A DNA stretch of 64,000 nt from Parabacteroides sp. 52 (GTDB lineage Bacteria > Bacteroidota > Bacteroidia > Bacteroidales > Tannerellaceae). Under the pieces are notes generated by a model that saw only the letters and a program-made list of their open reading frames with translations, was not told where the DNA came from and searched no databases. Made by a program: the position numbers and the translations under genes. The stretch lies in assembly GCF_010500925.1 (NCBI RefSeq), contig NZ_QVMG01000005.1, forward strand, positions 1-64,000. Direction: 5' to 3'. Numbering within the stretch: the first letter of the stretch is position 1; the number at the start of each line of letters is the position of its first letter. Positions 17,094 through 26,958 of the stretch are shown here, one piece after another.

Positions 17094-17444
17094 TTAGAAG
17101 TCAATATCCAATTTGATGTCATCTGCCGACCCATCTTCCCCGTCTTCCATACCACTATCCATAGACTGGTTGCGTTGTTTGATATAATTAATCACTTCAT
17201 GCATTCCATCCATAAACTTCTCAAAATCTTCTTTGTACAAAAAGATCTTATGTTTTTCAAAGGTAACCTGAGCACCATCTTTAGACTGCACCTTTTTACT
17301 TTCAGTAACAGCCAGGAATAAGTCATCCTTTAAATTCTTTTTAACATCCAAATAATAGATACGTTTTCCTGCTTTTATGGCTTTAGAGTACAGTATCTCT
17401 TTGTCGCCACCTTCAACATGCGATTTTTTATTCGATTCTTCCAT
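17094..17444 (-). CDS. DUF3276 (PUR-alpha-like) nucleic-acid-binding protein
   Basis: 116 residues from the ATG at 17444 (MEESNKKSH). A longer reading from 17534 adds 30 residues not expected in the family. The core EILYSKAIKAGKRIYYLDVKKN...DLFLAVTESKK...FEKHKIFLYKEDFEKF is the DUF3276/PUR domain of Bacteroidetes, related by structure to PUR-alpha single-stranded DNA/RNA-binding proteins. The C-terminus is strongly acidic (MEDGEDGSADDIKLDIDF). Its cellular role is not established. Confidence 0.85.
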   Translation of the reverse strand: MEESNKKSHVEGGDKEILYSKAIKAGKRIYYLDVKKNLKDDLFLAVTESKKVQSKDGAQVTFEKHKIFLYKEDFEKFMDGMHEVINYIKQRNQSMDSGMEDGEDGSADDIKLDIDF

Positions 17445-17626
17445 GACAGCTCCATTCGTTAAAATTTCTTCCCATTTTTCATAACTAGCTTCAAATATGT
17501 GCATTTTTTTTAAAATAACAACTATTTTTACCAAATAAAACTCATTCTCTTTACACCATATAAACCCTATTTTGAAAAGAAACGAATAAAATCACTTTAC
17601 TCCGCGTGTATTATCAAAAGAATCCC

Positions 17627-17634
17627 TACCTTTG
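17627..17634 (+). promoter_or_regulatory. -7 element TACCTTTG of nusB
   Basis: Consensus match 32 bases before the nusB ATG. Confidence 0.7.
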
Positions 17635-17665
17635 TGGTCAATAAAACAAGAAGTTCCTTCAAACA

Positions 17666-18592
17666 ATGATCAACAGAGTTTTAATCCGAATTAAGGTTTT
17701 ACAGATAGTCTATTCTTTCTATCAAAACGAAAACGGAGATATCCAAACAGCTGAAAAAGAATTACTCTTCAGCTTACGAAAGTCGTATGACTTATATCAC
17801 TACTTCCTACTTCTTATTCTTGACGTCACCAACTTACATGAACGCATCCTGGACAACCGTAAGCACAAATTAGTGCCAACGGAAGAAGATAAGAATCCGA
17901 ACACCCGATTAATGAACAATCGTTTTGTTGCCCAGTTGGCAGAAAACAAAGAACTGCAAGAATACTTGTCAGCCTATAGTATTTCATGGGATAACGATTC
18001 GGATTTTATAAAAAACATATTGGATTTAGTATTGACCTCCGAATCCTACGCAGCCTATTTGCAAAACCCGGAAGATTCTTACGAAACCGACAAAGAGTTC
18101 TGGCGTGCCTTCTTTAAAAAGCATATTTGCGGCAACAAAATGGTGGAAGATTTTCTGGAAGACAAAAGCATTTACTGGAACGACGATATTGATATCGTTG
18201 AAACATTCACCTTAAAAACGATCAAACGCTTCGATGAGAAAAAGGGAAGTAAGCAAAGCCTTTTGCCCATGTTCAAAGACGAAGAAGACAAAGAGTTTGC
18301 AATCAAATTATTCCGACAGACATTATTGCACGGCAAAGACTACCGGGAGCGGATTGACAAACATATGAAGAATTGGGAAACCGAACGTATCGCCAATATG
18401 GATTTAATCATTATGCAGGTAGCTCTGGCTGAAATCATGAACTTCCCAACGATCCCTATCAATGTAACCCTGAATGAATATATTGATGCGGCCAAATATT
18501 ACAGTACTCCCAAAAGTGGCACATTTATCAATGGAATACTTGATTCGATCGTACAGGAGTTAAAAAAAGAAAAGGTATTATTCAAAGATTAA
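17666..18592 (+). CDS. nusB: Transcription antitermination factor NusB (long Bacteroidetes form)
   Basis: 308 residues, about twice the Escherichia coli protein. The N-terminus (MINRVLIRIKVLQIVYSFYQ) and the C-terminal half (about 200-300: LLHGKDYRERIDKHMKNWETERIANMDLIIMQVALAEIMNFPTIP, then LNEYIDAAKYYSTPKSGTFINGILD) carry the NusB fold. The middle is a lineage-specific helical insertion. NusB with NusE binds boxA RNA and supports rRNA antitermination. Its promoter is upstream; yajC follows with a promoter of its own. Confidence 0.92.
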   Translation: MINRVLIRIKVLQIVYSFYQNENGDIQTAEKELLFSLRKSYDLYHYFLLLILDVTNLHERILDNRKHKLVPTEEDKNPNTRLMNNRFVAQLAENKELQEYLSAYSISWDNDSDFIKNILDLVLTSESYAAYLQNPEDSYETDKEFWRAFFKKHICGNKMVEDFLEDKSIYWNDDIDIVETFTLKTIKRFDEKKGSKQSLLPMFKDEEDKEFAIKLFRQTLLHGKDYRERIDKHMKNWETERIANMDLIIMQVALAEIMNFPTIPINVTLNEYIDAAKYYSTPKSGTFINGILDSIVQELKKEKVLFKD

Positions 18593-18602
18593 GAATAATA
18601 CT

Positions 18603-18610
18603 TACATTTG
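18603..18610 (+). promoter_or_regulatory. -7 element TACATTTG of yajC
   Basis: TAnnTTTG match 10 bases after the nusB stop and 42 bases before yajC, suggesting yajC-ybbR-coaE can be transcribed independently of nusB. Confidence 0.6.
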
Positions 18611-18651
18611 TATTATAAGCAAGTAGATATTAACTAAAAAGGATATAACAG

Positions 18652-18975
18652 ATGAGTATATTAAGTATTTTGCTTCAAGCACCTGTTGCAGGTGGTGTTG
18701 GCGGTGGACAATGGTCCGGCATATTAATGATGGTAGTGATCGTAGCCATTTTTTATTTCTTTATGATCCGTCCCCAACAAAAAAGACAAAAAGATATCCA
18801 AAAAGCACGTGAAGCATTAAAAGCCGGAGATAAAATCGTTACTGCCGGAGGCATTTATGGTAAAATCAAAGAGATTGGTGATGTCTATATGTTAATCGAA
18901 ATTGCAGATGGAGTACGTATCCGTATAGATAAAACATCTGTTTTTGCTTCTACAGAAGACGCCCAACAGAAATAA
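18652..18975 (+). CDS. yajC: Preprotein translocase accessory subunit YajC
   Basis: 107 residues. One membrane helix (about 24-42, ILMMVVIVAIFYFFMI) is followed by the invariant RPQQKRQKDIQKAREALKAGDKIVTAGGIYGKI. YajC joins SecDF at the translocon. The N-terminus is preceded by a glycine-rich segment typical of this group. It is the first gene of a yajC-ybbR-coaE run. Confidence 0.95.
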   Translation: MSILSILLQAPVAGGVGGGQWSGILMMVVIVAIFYFFMIRPQQKRQKDIQKAREALKAGDKIVTAGGIYGKIKEIGDVYMLIEIADGVRIRIDKTSVFASTEDAQQK

Positions 18976-18985
18976 CACTGATATT

Positions 18986-19990
18986 ATGTCACGACTTGAA
19001 CAATCACTCAAGTCTGTCCGGAGAAAGATTAAAGCCTTTTTATATCGTCAAAGATGGAAAGAGGCATTAATCTTTTTCTCATTTCTACTTCTTTCTTTCG
19101 GATTCTGGTATCTGCAAAGCCTGCAACAGGAATATGAAATAGAAATATCCATTCCGGTCAGATATAAGAACGTACCTCCAGATATTACTTTTACCGACAC
19201 TGTTCCTCACAAAATTATTGCACGGGTAAGAGACAAAGGAAGTGTACTCTTAAACTATACCTTTGGACGCACCTTTACTCCTATCGAGGCGAACATGAAA
19301 AGTATGCCCAAAGACAAAGGGGTAGTGACAATTGAACGAAAAAATATCGAAAGTGATATCTATAAACAATTGTTGACTACGACCACATTGATCGGCTTTG
19401 ATCCGGCACATATCCACCTAAACTATAGCAAACAGGCTGAAAAAGAAATACCTGTAAGGTTTGACGGAAATATCAGTCCGGCTGCGGGTTTTCAACAATC
19501 CGGAGACCTATTGATCAGTCCGTCTGTAGTGCAGGCATATGCTGCGGATGTTGTTCTTGACACTCTCAAAGAAGTAAAAACAGTCTTTACCCATATATCT
19601 AAAGCCGATAAAACAATGACCCGGATCATCTCTCTGCAAAAAACAGAAGGCATTGTTTACAACCCCGAATCGGTCTCTATAACCATACCGATTGAAGAGT
19701 TCACGGATAAAACACTGGACATTCCTGTTATAGTAAGCAATATTCCGGACGATTATACGGTCCGTTTATTTCCGGCAACCGTAAAGGTTACATGCAGTGT
19801 GCCTTTATCCCGTTTTAAGGATTTATCCGAAGAGCAATTCTTTATCCAAATTCCTTATATTGAATTGGAACAAAACATCACTGGAGTTATGCCCATTGAA
19901 TTGACTGAAAAACCGGATTGGGTACAATCGACCACCATAACCCCGAATAAAATAGAATTTATCTTAGAACAATTCCGCTCCAATGATTAA
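18986..19990 (+). CDS. YbbR-domain membrane-anchored protein
   Basis: 334 residues from ATG 18986, eleven bases after the yajC stop; an upstream in-frame reading would overlap yajC. A single membrane helix (about 28-45, EALIFFSFLLLSFGFWYL) precedes a periplasmic region with two to three YbbR repeats (for example IEISIPVRYKNVPPDITFTDTVPHKIIARVRDKGS). In other bacteria YbbR proteins regulate the diadenylate cyclase CdaA; here the neighbours are YajC and CoaE instead. It overlaps coaE by 8 bp. Confidence 0.85.
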   Translation: MSRLEQSLKSVRRKIKAFLYRQRWKEALIFFSFLLLSFGFWYLQSLQQEYEIEISIPVRYKNVPPDITFTDTVPHKIIARVRDKGSVLLNYTFGRTFTPIEANMKSMPKDKGVVTIERKNIESDIYKQLLTTTTLIGFDPAHIHLNYSKQAEKEIPVRFDGNISPAAGFQQSGDLLISPSVVQAYAADVVLDTLKEVKTVFTHISKADKTMTRIISLQKTEGIVYNPESVSITIPIEEFTDKTLDIPVIVSNIPDDYTVRLFPATVKVTCSVPLSRFKDLSEEQFFIQIPYIELEQNITGVMPIELTEKPDWVQSTTITPNKIEFILEQFRSND

Positions 19991-20567
19991 AGTAGGATTA
20001 ACGGGGGGTATAGGTAGTGGAAAGACAGTAGTAGCTTCTTTACTGGAATTGATGGGTATCCCCGTTTATATAGCCGATGAAGAAAGCAAACGACTGACAG
20101 ACACTTCGCCTTCTATCCATGATAAACTAACCGCTATTTTCGGAGAGAACATATATACCTCTTCCGGATTAGACCGTAAACTATTGGCTTCTTATATATT
20201 CAATGATACGGAATTACTTCATGCAGTCAATCAGATTATTCACCCGGAAGTGAACCGTCACTTTTTAAATTGGGCTGCCCAACAAACAACTGACATCTGC
20301 GTCATCGAATCGGCCATCTTATTTGAATCCGGATTTGATAAAATCGTAGACATCCGCCTGATGGTGTACGCCCCTTTGGAAATAAGAATCACCAGAGCCT
20401 GTCAACGCAATTCGGACATTAGCCCCCAAGAAATAAAGAAGCGCATAGAAAACCAACTTCCCGACGAGCAAAAAAAAGAATGGGCAGATTATACGATTCT
20501 GAACGATAACATAACTGCCTTAACCCCTCAAGTACAGGATTTTATTTCGTTTATCCGCAGTCGCTAA
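19983..20567 (+). CDS. coaE: Dephospho-CoA kinase
   Basis: 194 residues, standard length. It phosphorylates the 3'-hydroxyl of dephospho-CoA in the last step of coenzyme A synthesis. P-loop GLTGGIGSGKTVVA is at residues 5-18, followed by the conserved VYIADEESKRL, IIHPEV and the lid arginine region ITRACQRN. Its start overlaps the end of the YbbR-domain gene, so the two are translationally coupled. Confidence 0.96.
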   Translation: MIKVGLTGGIGSGKTVVASLLELMGIPVYIADEESKRLTDTSPSIHDKLTAIFGENIYTSSGLDRKLLASYIFNDTELLHAVNQIIHPEVNRHFLNWAAQQTTDICVIESAILFESGFDKIVDIRLMVYAPLEIRITRACQRNSDISPQEIKKRIENQLPDEQKKEWADYTILNDNITALTPQVQDFISFIRSR

Positions 20568-20611
20568 AAGGTTTTCTTCTTCATTTTGTCCAAAAATTCT
20601 ATAGTTTGTAC

Positions 20612-20619
20612 TACATTTG
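20612..20619 (+). promoter_or_regulatory. -7 element TACATTTG of the DUF5606 gene
   Basis: TAnnTTTG match 32 bases before ATG 20652; it excludes the in-frame TTG at 20586 as the start. Confidence 0.65.
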
Positions 20620-20651
20620 CAGCTTTAAGTTTAACACAAAAAGAGATTATT

Positions 20652-21077
20652 ATGTTGAAGACTATTCTGTCTATTTCAGGAAAGCCCGGATTGTATAAGC
20701 TGATTTCTCAAGGGAAAAACATGCTGATCGTTGAAGCATTAAGCGATAAAAAAAGAATACCTGCATATGCTAAAGATAAAATAATATCTTTAGGGGATAT
20801 CGCTATTTATACGGAAGAAGAAGAAGTTCCTTTATACGAGGTACTTACAGCAATAAAAGAAAAAGAAAACGGAGGAAAGAGCGCCCTGAATCCCACCGGT
20901 GCTAAACCGGAAGATTTGCGTGCCTATATGGCAGAAGTGCTTCCTTCTTTTGACCGCGAACGGGTACACCCCAGTGACATCAAAAAACTGATCAGTTGGT
21001 ACAATCTGCTGACAAAGAACGAATTAACAAACTTCAAACCCGAAGAAAAAGAAAAGGTAGAAGAAACGGATAAATAA
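20652..21077 (+). CDS. DUF5606-family protein of unknown function
   Basis: 141 residues from ATG 20652. The N-terminal MLKTILSISGKPGLYKLISQ and the following LIVEALSDKKRIPAYAKDKIISLGDIAIYT are as I remember for this Bacteroidetes-specific family. The second half (EDLRAYMAEVLPSFDRERVHPSDIKKLISWYNLL) is helical and ends in a charged tail. There is no signal peptide or membrane helix, so it is cytoplasmic. It is monocistronic, with its own promoter and a strong terminator. Function unknown. Confidence 0.8.
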   Translation: MLKTILSISGKPGLYKLISQGKNMLIVEALSDKKRIPAYAKDKIISLGDIAIYTEEEEVPLYEVLTAIKEKENGGKSALNPTGAKPEDLRAYMAEVLPSFDRERVHPSDIKKLISWYNLLTKNELTNFKPEEKEKVEETDK

Positions 21078-21133
21078 AACAGCAGTTTACCCGCTATAAA
21101 GAAGTATATCCTTGGTTATATACTTACAAATCT

Positions 21134-21178
21134 AAAAAGAATAGGAGGAAAATAAAACATTTTCCTCCTATTCTTTTT
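21134..21178. terminator. Bidirectional terminator between DUF5606 gene and lon
   Basis: A-rich 20-bp stem (core GAATAGGAGGAAAAT / ATTTTCCTCCTATTC) with a 5-nt loop and T-runs on both strands. Confidence 0.9.
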
Positions 21179-21202
21179 TTACTCTTCTATGTTAATCCCG
21201 AT

Positions 21203-23659
21203 TTAAAATAGCGGATTCTTTATTTTTTCTTTCATCAAAGCCAAGTCGACCACTTCGTGAATGTCTTCCACATAATGAAATGTTAGGCCTTTCAGGTAGT
21301 CCGCTTTTATTTCTTCCACATCTTTTTTGTTTTCCTGGCAAAGCATAAGTTCTTTGATACCTGCTCGTTTGGCTGCCAGGATCTTTTCTTTGATGCCACC
21401 CACAGGAAGCACTTTTCCCCGCAAGGTAATCTCCCCTGTCATGGCGATATTACTTTTCACCTTACGTTGTGTAAAAGCCGAAACCAAAGAGGTCACCATC
21501 GTTATACCGGCACTCGGCCCATCCTTGGGAATCGCTCCTTCAGGAACATGCACATGCACATTCCAATTTTCAAACATTTCTTCTGAAATACCAAAGCGGT
21601 CACTATGGGCATGTACATACTCAAGTGCCAACATGGCAGATTCTTTCATCACATCCCCCAGGTTACCGGTCAATGTCAGTTTGGATCCTTTCCCTTTGCT
21701 CAGGCTTGATTCCACAAAAAGAATAGCTCCTCCTACCGCGGTCCATGCCAAGCCTGTCACCACTCCGGCATATTCATTGCCTTGGTATTTATCACGCGTA
21801 TATTCGATAGCCCCTAAATATTCATGGAGATCCTCCGGATTGATCTGCGTCGGTATTACTTCATCCGAAGCCATTTTGCGGGCTAACTTACGCATGATCT
21901 TTGCAATCTTTTTATCCAGTTCCCGCACCCCACTCTCACGTGTATACGACTCTACGATGACCTGCAATGTCTTTTTAGGCAATTTGATCGCTTTTTTAGG
22001 TATACCATGCGCCTCCAGTTGTTTGGGCACAAGGTGTTTGGCCGCGATCTCTACCTTTTCTTCCATAATATAACCACTTACTTCGATCAATTCCATGCGA
22101 TCCAATAAAGGTTGGGAAATGGTATTCAGGTTATTGGCAGTAGCCACAAACATAACCTTACTCAAATCATAGTCGATATCCAGGTAATTATCGTGGAAAG
22201 CGTTATTCTGTTCCGGATCCAGTACTTCCAACAAAGCCGAAGCCGGGTCTCCTTTAAAATCACTTGACACCTTATCTATTTCATCCAGGATAAACACCGG
22301 ATTGGAAGAACCGGCTTTCAATATGTTCTGTATGATCCGCCCACTCATTGCCCCGATATAGGTACGCCGATGACCTCGTATTTCGGCTTCATCATGCAGT
22401 CCGCCTAAAGACATACGTACATATTTACGATTCAATGATTCTGCCACGGATTTACCCAAAGAAGTCTTCCCTACCCCCGGAGGTCCATATAAACAGATGA
22501 TGGGAGATTTCATATCCCCTTTTAATTTCAATACGGCCAGATGCTCTATGATACGTTCTTTCACCTGCTCAAGCCCATAATGATCCCGATCCAATACCTT
22601 TTCTGCATGTTTCAGGTTAAAGTTATCCTTTGTATATTCATTCCAGGGAAGGCTGAGAATGGTTTGTACATACTGTGTCTGAATCGAATAATCGGGGGAC
22701 TGAGGATGCAAGCGTTCCAATTTACGCAATTCTTTTTCAAAGGCCTCTTCTACTGAGTCCGGCCATTTTTTGGAGGCAGCCTTTTTTCGAAGTTCATTGA
22801 TTTCTAACTCGTTGATATTACCTCCCAGTTCCTCCTGTATCGTCTTTATTTGTTGTTGCAGGAAATATTCCCGTTGCTGTTGATTGATATCCTCCTGCGT
22901 CTTCATCTGGATAGCCGCTTTCAACTCGATCAACTGGTACTCCCTGTTTAAGATGAAGAGCAAACGATAAGCTCTCTCTTTCAGGTCGTCTATCTTCAAT
23001 AACTCTTGTTTTTCCTCCGCTCCTACCGGCAAATTACTGCAAGAGAAATTCACAAGGTATAATATATTCTTATTGTTTTTTATAGAGAACATCACTTCCC
23101 GCGAGGTCGGATCGCTGGATATACCCAACATCTTTATTGTCAAATCTTTGATTGTAGACAAAAGAGCTTCAAACTCCCGGTCGCTTTTCTTCGGTACCGA
23201 ATCTTCCAGAATGGTAATTTTCCCACTAAGGAAAGGCTCCGTTTTCGTAATTTCTTTTAATTCAAAACGTTTTCTACCCTGCAAGATCACAGTTGTATTG
23301 CCATCCGGCATTTCCAATACACGCACAATGCTGGCCACGACACCTATCGGATACAAGTCCTCCAACCCAGGCTCCTCCGTGTCCATCTGTTTTTGGCAGA
23401 CAACACCTACCATTTGTTTCTTTTTTACCGCTTCGCGTACCAGGCGCATGGATTTGGCCCTGCCGACAATAACCGGCAAAGCCACACCCGGAAATAAAAC
23501 CATATTACGCAAAGGTAAAATAGGGAGCTGCTCTCCTATCTTTTCAAGGCCTTGTGAAAAATCATCATCCACATCACAGTCCATGATAACCGGCATAACC
23601 ATATTATCCATATCATCTAACATAAGATAGGGGTTCTCTAATTTTATTTTGTCTTTCAT
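21203..23659 (-). CDS. lon: ATP-dependent Lon protease
   Basis: 818 residues. The N-terminal substrate-recognition domain (about 40-240) starts [24 protein letters not shown] coiled linker is followed by the AAA+ domain with Walker [14 protein letters not shown] (about 390-402) and Walker [10 protein letters not shown], then the protease domain with the Ser-Lys dyad: serine in [11 protein letters not shown] (about 722) and lysine in [14 protein letters not shown] (about 765). Lon degrades misfolded and regulatory cytoplasmic proteins. A -7 element lies about 135 bases upstream, giving a fairly long leader. Confidence 0.97.
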   Translation of the reverse strand: MKDKIKLENPYLMLDDMDNMVMPVIMDCDVDDDFSQGLEKIGEQLPILPLRNMVLFPGVALPVIVGRAKSMRLVREAVKKKQMVGVVCQKQMDTEEPGLEDLYPIGVVASIVRVLEMPDGNTTVILQGRKRFELKEITKTEPFLSGKITILEDSVPKKSDREFEALLSTIKDLTIKMLGISSDPTSREVMFSIKNNKNILYLVNFSCSNLPVGAEEKQELLKIDDLKERAYRLLFILNREYQLIELKAAIQMKTQEDINQQQREYFLQQQIKTIQEELGGNINELEINELRKKAASKKWPDSVEEAFEKELRKLERLHPQSPDYSIQTQYVQTILSLPWNEYTKDNFNLKHAEKVLDRDHYGLEQVKERIIEHLAVLKLKGDMKSPIICLYGPPGVGKTSLGKSVAESLNRKYVRMSLGGLHDEAEIRGHRRTYIGAMSGRIIQNILKAGSSNPVFILDEIDKVSSDFKGDPASALLEVLDPEQNNAFHDNYLDIDYDLSKVMFVATANNLNTISQPLLDRMELIEVSGYIMEEKVEIAAKHLVPKQLEAHGIPKKAIKLPKKTLQVIVESYTRESGVRELDKKIAKIMRKLARKMASDEVIPTQINPEDLHEYLGAIEYTRDKYQGNEYAGVVTGLAWTAVGGAILFVESSLSKGKGSKLTLTGNLGDVMKESAMLALEYVHAHSDRFGISEEMFENWNVHVHVPEGAIPKDGPSAGITMVTSLVSAFTQRKVKSNIAMTGEITLRGKVLPVGGIKEKILAAKRAGIKELMLCQENKKDVEEIKADYLKGLTFHYVEDIHEVVDLALMKEKIKNPLF

Positions 23660-23793
23660 ACGTCATTATTATTTTTTATATTTCGGTCGTATGGAACTCG
23701 CACGCATGTTATCGCCTTGGGCGAAACAGTTTGAATGACTCGTTTCATATTGTCTTTAAATGGAATAATGTAGAGATACATCAATAAACGTGC

Positions 23794-23801
23794 CAAAGTT
23801 A
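23794..23801 (-). promoter_or_regulatory. -7 element TAACTTTG of lon
   Basis: Minus-strand TAnnTTTG match. Transcription would start about 130 bases upstream of the lon ATG. The divergent trmN6 promoter lies 22 bp away. Confidence 0.5.
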
Positions 23802-23823
23802 CATCTTTTCAGTCAAATCTAAT

Positions 23824-23831
23824 TACTTTTG
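23824..23831 (+). promoter_or_regulatory. -7 element TACTTTTG of trmN6
   Basis: TAnnTTTG match 24 bases before the ATG at 23856. Confidence 0.65.
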
Positions 23832-23855
23832 CAAAGTTGATTATACATAAGAGCG

Positions 23856-24569
23856 ATGGCGAATCCCTTTTTCCAATTCAAACAATTCACCGTTTACCAC
23901 GATAAATGTGCCATGAAAGTAGGTACGGATGGGGTATTACTGGGTGCATGGACACAAACAGCAGAAGCCAGAAACATCCTGGATATAGGGACAGGCACAG
24001 GACTAATCGCCCTGATGTTGGCCCAACGTACCACTGCCATCATTGACGCAATAGACATCGATGCCGACGCTTGTTTACAAGCCAAAGAAAACAGTCAGGC
24101 CTCTCCTTTTTCCGATCGTATCCATATACACCACCAGCCGTTGGCCTCATTCAAAAAGGGAAAAAAAGAAACATACGACCTGATTGTATCCAATCCTCCC
24201 TACTTTGTACATTCACTCAAGTCACCGGAAGAAAAACGCAACCTGGCACGGCATACAGAGAGTCTCTCTTTGGAAGAATTGATCGGCGACAGCAAAGAAA
24301 TGTTGTCCCCTTCGGGACGCATATGCCTGATCCTGCCTTCCGACCAGGAAGAAATACTCAGACAGACAATAGAGCGGCATACATTATATATAAGAAGGAA
24401 AACCCATGTCATTCCGGTTTCCGGAGGAACGGTTAAACGTATCCTGATCGAATTATCAAAAACTCCTGCCGTACATATCGAAACGGAAGAACTTGTATTG
24501 GAAGAAAAACGGCACCAGTATACCCCTCAATACACTGCCCTGACCCAAGCCTATTATCTGAAAATGTAA
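23856..24569 (+). CDS. trmN6: tRNA1(Val) adenine-37 N6-methyltransferase
   Basis: 237 residues. Rossmann methyltransferase: SAM motif I ILDIGTGTGLIALMLAQR (about 40-57) and the amino-methylase motif SNPPYF (about 111-116). The N-terminal FQFKQFTVYHDKCAMKVGTDGVLLGAW is diagnostic for the YfiC/TrmN6 group, which methylates A37 of tRNA-Val; some relatives act on other substrates, so the substrate is inferred. Its 3' end overlaps the convergent lipid kinase gene by 16 bp. Confidence 0.88.
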   Translation: MANPFFQFKQFTVYHDKCAMKVGTDGVLLGAWTQTAEARNILDIGTGTGLIALMLAQRTTAIIDAIDIDADACLQAKENSQASPFSDRIHIHHQPLASFKKGKKETYDLIVSNPPYFVHSLKSPEEKRNLARHTESLSLEELIGDSKEMLSPSGRICLILPSDQEEILRQTIERHTLYIRRKTHVIPVSGGTVKRILIELSKTPAVHIETEELVLEEKRHQYTPQYTALTQAYYLKM

Positions 24570-25528
24570 GGAAGCCGCTTGTCAAAGAAACGAGTCACTT
24601 CCCCGAATAAATGATACACCTCTTCGGTGAAAGAAACCGTATCCGGAATATAGACCTTCAACGACTGAGGCATCACCGAAAGATGTATCTCACGCCCCGC
24701 TTTTACCGGTTCTCCATCCAAATGCATCACCCCCGGTTTCTGTCTGACAATGGTTATATCCTGTCCCTTGAACGACTTTATTTTACTATTCCGGTCTATT
24801 TGCCGGGTAAACAACTGAATGGCCAAAGGTGCAATATCCAAGGGAGTGAAAGGGGACAAAATCGTTATATTCATCTGCCCATCCTGTATATTCGCATGAG
24901 GAGCAATGAATGCATTATTTCCATATTGAGAAGCATTGGCGCAAGCAACCAAAAAGGCTTTTTCCTGGATCGTCCGGTTGTCGATCATCAACTCATAGAC
25001 TTCCGGTTTATAACTTAAATATTCTTCCACCGTATTTTTGATGTAGGTGAGCGAACCACGATGTTTTTCATTGGCGAACTTCTGACTGACCGCCGCATCA
25101 AAGCCTACTCCGCAGGTACAGAAAAAGACTCTGTCATCCGCCTTGCAGCTATCGATAGCCGAAACCCGTCCTTTGACAATCACTTCCAAAGCCCGTTTCA
25201 CATCCATGGGGATATGTAATTCACGGGCCAACCCATTGCCCGACCCCTTGGGAATTATCCCCAATACGGCCTCAGAGAACAACATCGACTTGGCGACTTC
25301 ATTGACTGTTCCATCTCCTCCTACAGCCAAGATCGTATTGGCCCCCGCATCAATCGCCCGACATGTCAACTCACTGGCGTGTCCGGCATACTCCGTAAAC
25401 GAAATCGTTAAATCGGCTTTATCCTTGGAAAAAACCTCTTCAATCATCTTAGGTATTTTGCGTTTCGAACCCACACCGGAGATTGGATTTATGATTGCAT
25501 GCACTTTTATTTGTTGTTCCTCCATCAT
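24554..25528 (-). CDS. Diacylglycerol/sphingoid-type lipid kinase (DgkB/YegS family)
   Basis: 324 residues. The lipid-kinase catalytic domain has AIINPISGVGSKRKIP at the N-terminus, the nucleotide-binding GGDGTVNEVAKS (about 72-83) and PKGSGNGLARELHIP (about 97-111), and the C-terminal beta-sandwich ends with MHLDGEPVKAGREIHL. The family phosphorylates diacylglycerol or sphingoid bases. Its position divergent from serine palmitoyltransferase makes a sphingoid base or ceramide a reasonable candidate substrate, but that is inference. Start at 25528 or 25525 (two adjacent Met codons). Confidence 0.88.
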   Translation of the reverse strand: MMEEQQIKVHAIINPISGVGSKRKIPKMIEEVFSKDKADLTISFTEYAGHASELTCRAIDAGANTILAVGGDGTVNEVAKSMLFSEAVLGIIPKGSGNGLARELHIPMDVKRALEVIVKGRVSAIDSCKADDRVFFCTCGVGFDAAVSQKFANEKHRGSLTYIKNTVEEYLSYKPEVYELMIDNRTIQEKAFLVACANASQYGNNAFIAPHANIQDGQMNITILSPFTPLDIAPLAIQLFTRQIDRNSKIKSFKGQDITIVRQKPGVMHLDGEPVKAGREIHLSVMPQSLKVYIPDTVSFTEEVYHLFGEVTRFFDKRLPYIFR

Positions 25529-25547
25529 AGCATTTTTTACATCGAGA

Positions 25548-25555
25548 CAAAAATA
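25548..25555 (-). promoter_or_regulatory. -7 element TATTTTTG of the lipid kinase gene
   Basis: Minus-strand TAnnTTTG match 19 bases before the start, divergent from the spt promoter. Confidence 0.6.
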
Positions 25556-25607
25556 GTGCTTTTACAAAACTTTTATATCATTTGGTCCACTATAAGTTAT
25601 TTTTTAC

Positions 25608-25615
25608 TACTTTTG
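25608..25615 (+). promoter_or_regulatory. -7 element TACTTTTG of spt
   Basis: TAnnTTTG match with a TTTG (25581-25584) upstream. The spt ATG is about 100 bases downstream, leaving an unusually long leader for this window. Confidence 0.6.
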
Positions 25616-25716
25616 CGCCTGGATTTGTCAATTCATTTACAAATTGGTATAGACAAACGGCGTTCATTATAGAACAATAACAAAAATAGCGAGAAAACTT
25701 ATTCTCTTTTACGAAT

Positions 25717-26904
25717 ATGAAACTTTTACAAGAGAAACTAGCAAAGTATGACGCTCCTCAAAAAGCCATGGCTGCAGGAATTTACCCATACTTCCGGAAA
25801 ATAGAAAGCGATCAGGATACAGAAGTTATTATTGATGGAAAAAAAGTCCTGATGTTTGGTTCTAATGCTTATTTAGGACTCACCAATCACCCCAAAGTCA
25901 AAGAAGCGGCCATTGATGCCATAAAGAAATATGGTACCGGATGTGCCGGCTCCCGTTTTCTCAATGGTACATTAGATCTGCATCTTGATTTGGAAAAACG
26001 CCTGGCTGAATTTGTAGGCAAAGAAGATGCCATCGTCTATTCTACCGGGTTCCAGGTAAACTTAGGAGTCGTTTCCTGTCTTACGGGTCGGGAAGATTAT
26101 ATATTGTGGGATGAATTTGATCATGCATCCATCATTGAAGGACATCGTCTTTCATTCTCCACAAAATTAAAATACAAACATAACGATATGGACTCGCTGG
26201 AGAAACAACTCCAAAAATGCGATCCGGACAAAATCAAACTCATTGTCACCGACACCGTATTCAGTATGGAAGGAGACGTAGCTGATCTTCCCGCTATCGT
26301 TGCTTTAGCTAAAAAATACAACGCTTGCATCATGGCGGATGAAGCACACGGCTTAGGGGTTTTAGGAGATCACGGGAGAGGTGCCTGTAACCACTTCGGC
26401 GTCACCAAGGATATCGACCTGATCATGGGAACCTTTAGTAAATCATTCGCTTCTATCGGAGGATTTATTGCCGCAGACAAAGAAATAACAAACTATATCC
26501 GTCACAACTCCCGCTCGTATATCTTCAGTGCCAGCAACACTCCAGCCGCTACAGCTGCTGCCAATGCTGCCTTAGATATCATGTTGAGCGAACCGGAACG
26601 TATCGATCATCTGTGGGACTTAACTCATTATGCTCTTGACGGATTCAGAAATATGGGTTGTGAGATAGGACATACGTCTACCCCTATCATTCCTCTTTTC
26701 ATCCGGGACAACGATTTGACCTTCCTCGTGGTAAGGGAATTATTCGAAGCCGGAATATTTGTCAACCCGGTAGTAACCCCTGCTGTGGCACCGGAAGACA
26801 CCTTGATTCGTTTTTCTCTCATGGCAACCCACACCAAAGAGCAATTAGACATCGCCCTTACAGCCATTGAAAAGATATTCAAGAAACACCATATCATTAA
26901 GTAA
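25717..26904 (+). CDS. spt: Serine palmitoyltransferase (sphingolipid synthesis)
   Basis: 395 residues. An alpha-oxoamine synthase that condenses serine with a fatty acyl-CoA to 3-ketosphinganine, the committed step of Bacteroidetes sphingolipids. Features: substrate-side motif GSNAYLGLTNHP, glycine-rich GTGCAGSRFLNGTLDLH, DEAHGLGVLGDHGRG, and the PLP lysine in GTFSKSFASIGGF (about residue 243). The close paralogue at 33556 has the threonine-degradation context and differs at the N-terminus, which helps separate the two. The sequence matches my memory of Bacteroides Spt; 8-amino-7-oxononanoate synthase is a less likely alternative as no biotin genes are nearby. Confidence 0.9.
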   Translation: MKLLQEKLAKYDAPQKAMAAGIYPYFRKIESDQDTEVIIDGKKVLMFGSNAYLGLTNHPKVKEAAIDAIKKYGTGCAGSRFLNGTLDLHLDLEKRLAEFVGKEDAIVYSTGFQVNLGVVSCLTGREDYILWDEFDHASIIEGHRLSFSTKLKYKHNDMDSLEKQLQKCDPDKIKLIVTDTVFSMEGDVADLPAIVALAKKYNACIMADEAHGLGVLGDHGRGACNHFGVTKDIDLIMGTFSKSFASIGGFIAADKEITNYIRHNSRSYIFSASNTPAATAAANAALDIMLSEPERIDHLWDLTHYALDGFRNMGCEIGHTSTPIIPLFIRDNDLTFLVVRELFEAGIFVNPVVTPAVAPEDTLIRFSLMATHTKEQLDIALTAIEKIFKKHHIIK

Positions 26905-26925
26905 GTACGTAATAGATACCGACAT

Positions 26926-26958
26926 AAAAAGCTATCCTGCCTTCAGGATAGCTTTTTT
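26926..26958 (+). terminator. Terminator of spt
   Basis: AAAAAGCTATCCTG pairs with CAGGATAGCTTTTT across a 4-nt loop, followed by a T-run. Confidence 0.9.

Noticed and set aside
21327..22073. 248-codon open frame antisense to lon
   Set aside because: Mirrors conserved AAA+ and protease coding sequence of lon; composition is serine/proline-rich and unlike a real protein.
25616..25716. Possible riboswitch in the ~100-nt spt leader
   Set aside because: Only a weak TTTGTC...GACAAA pairing is visible; no known riboswitch consensus recognised.
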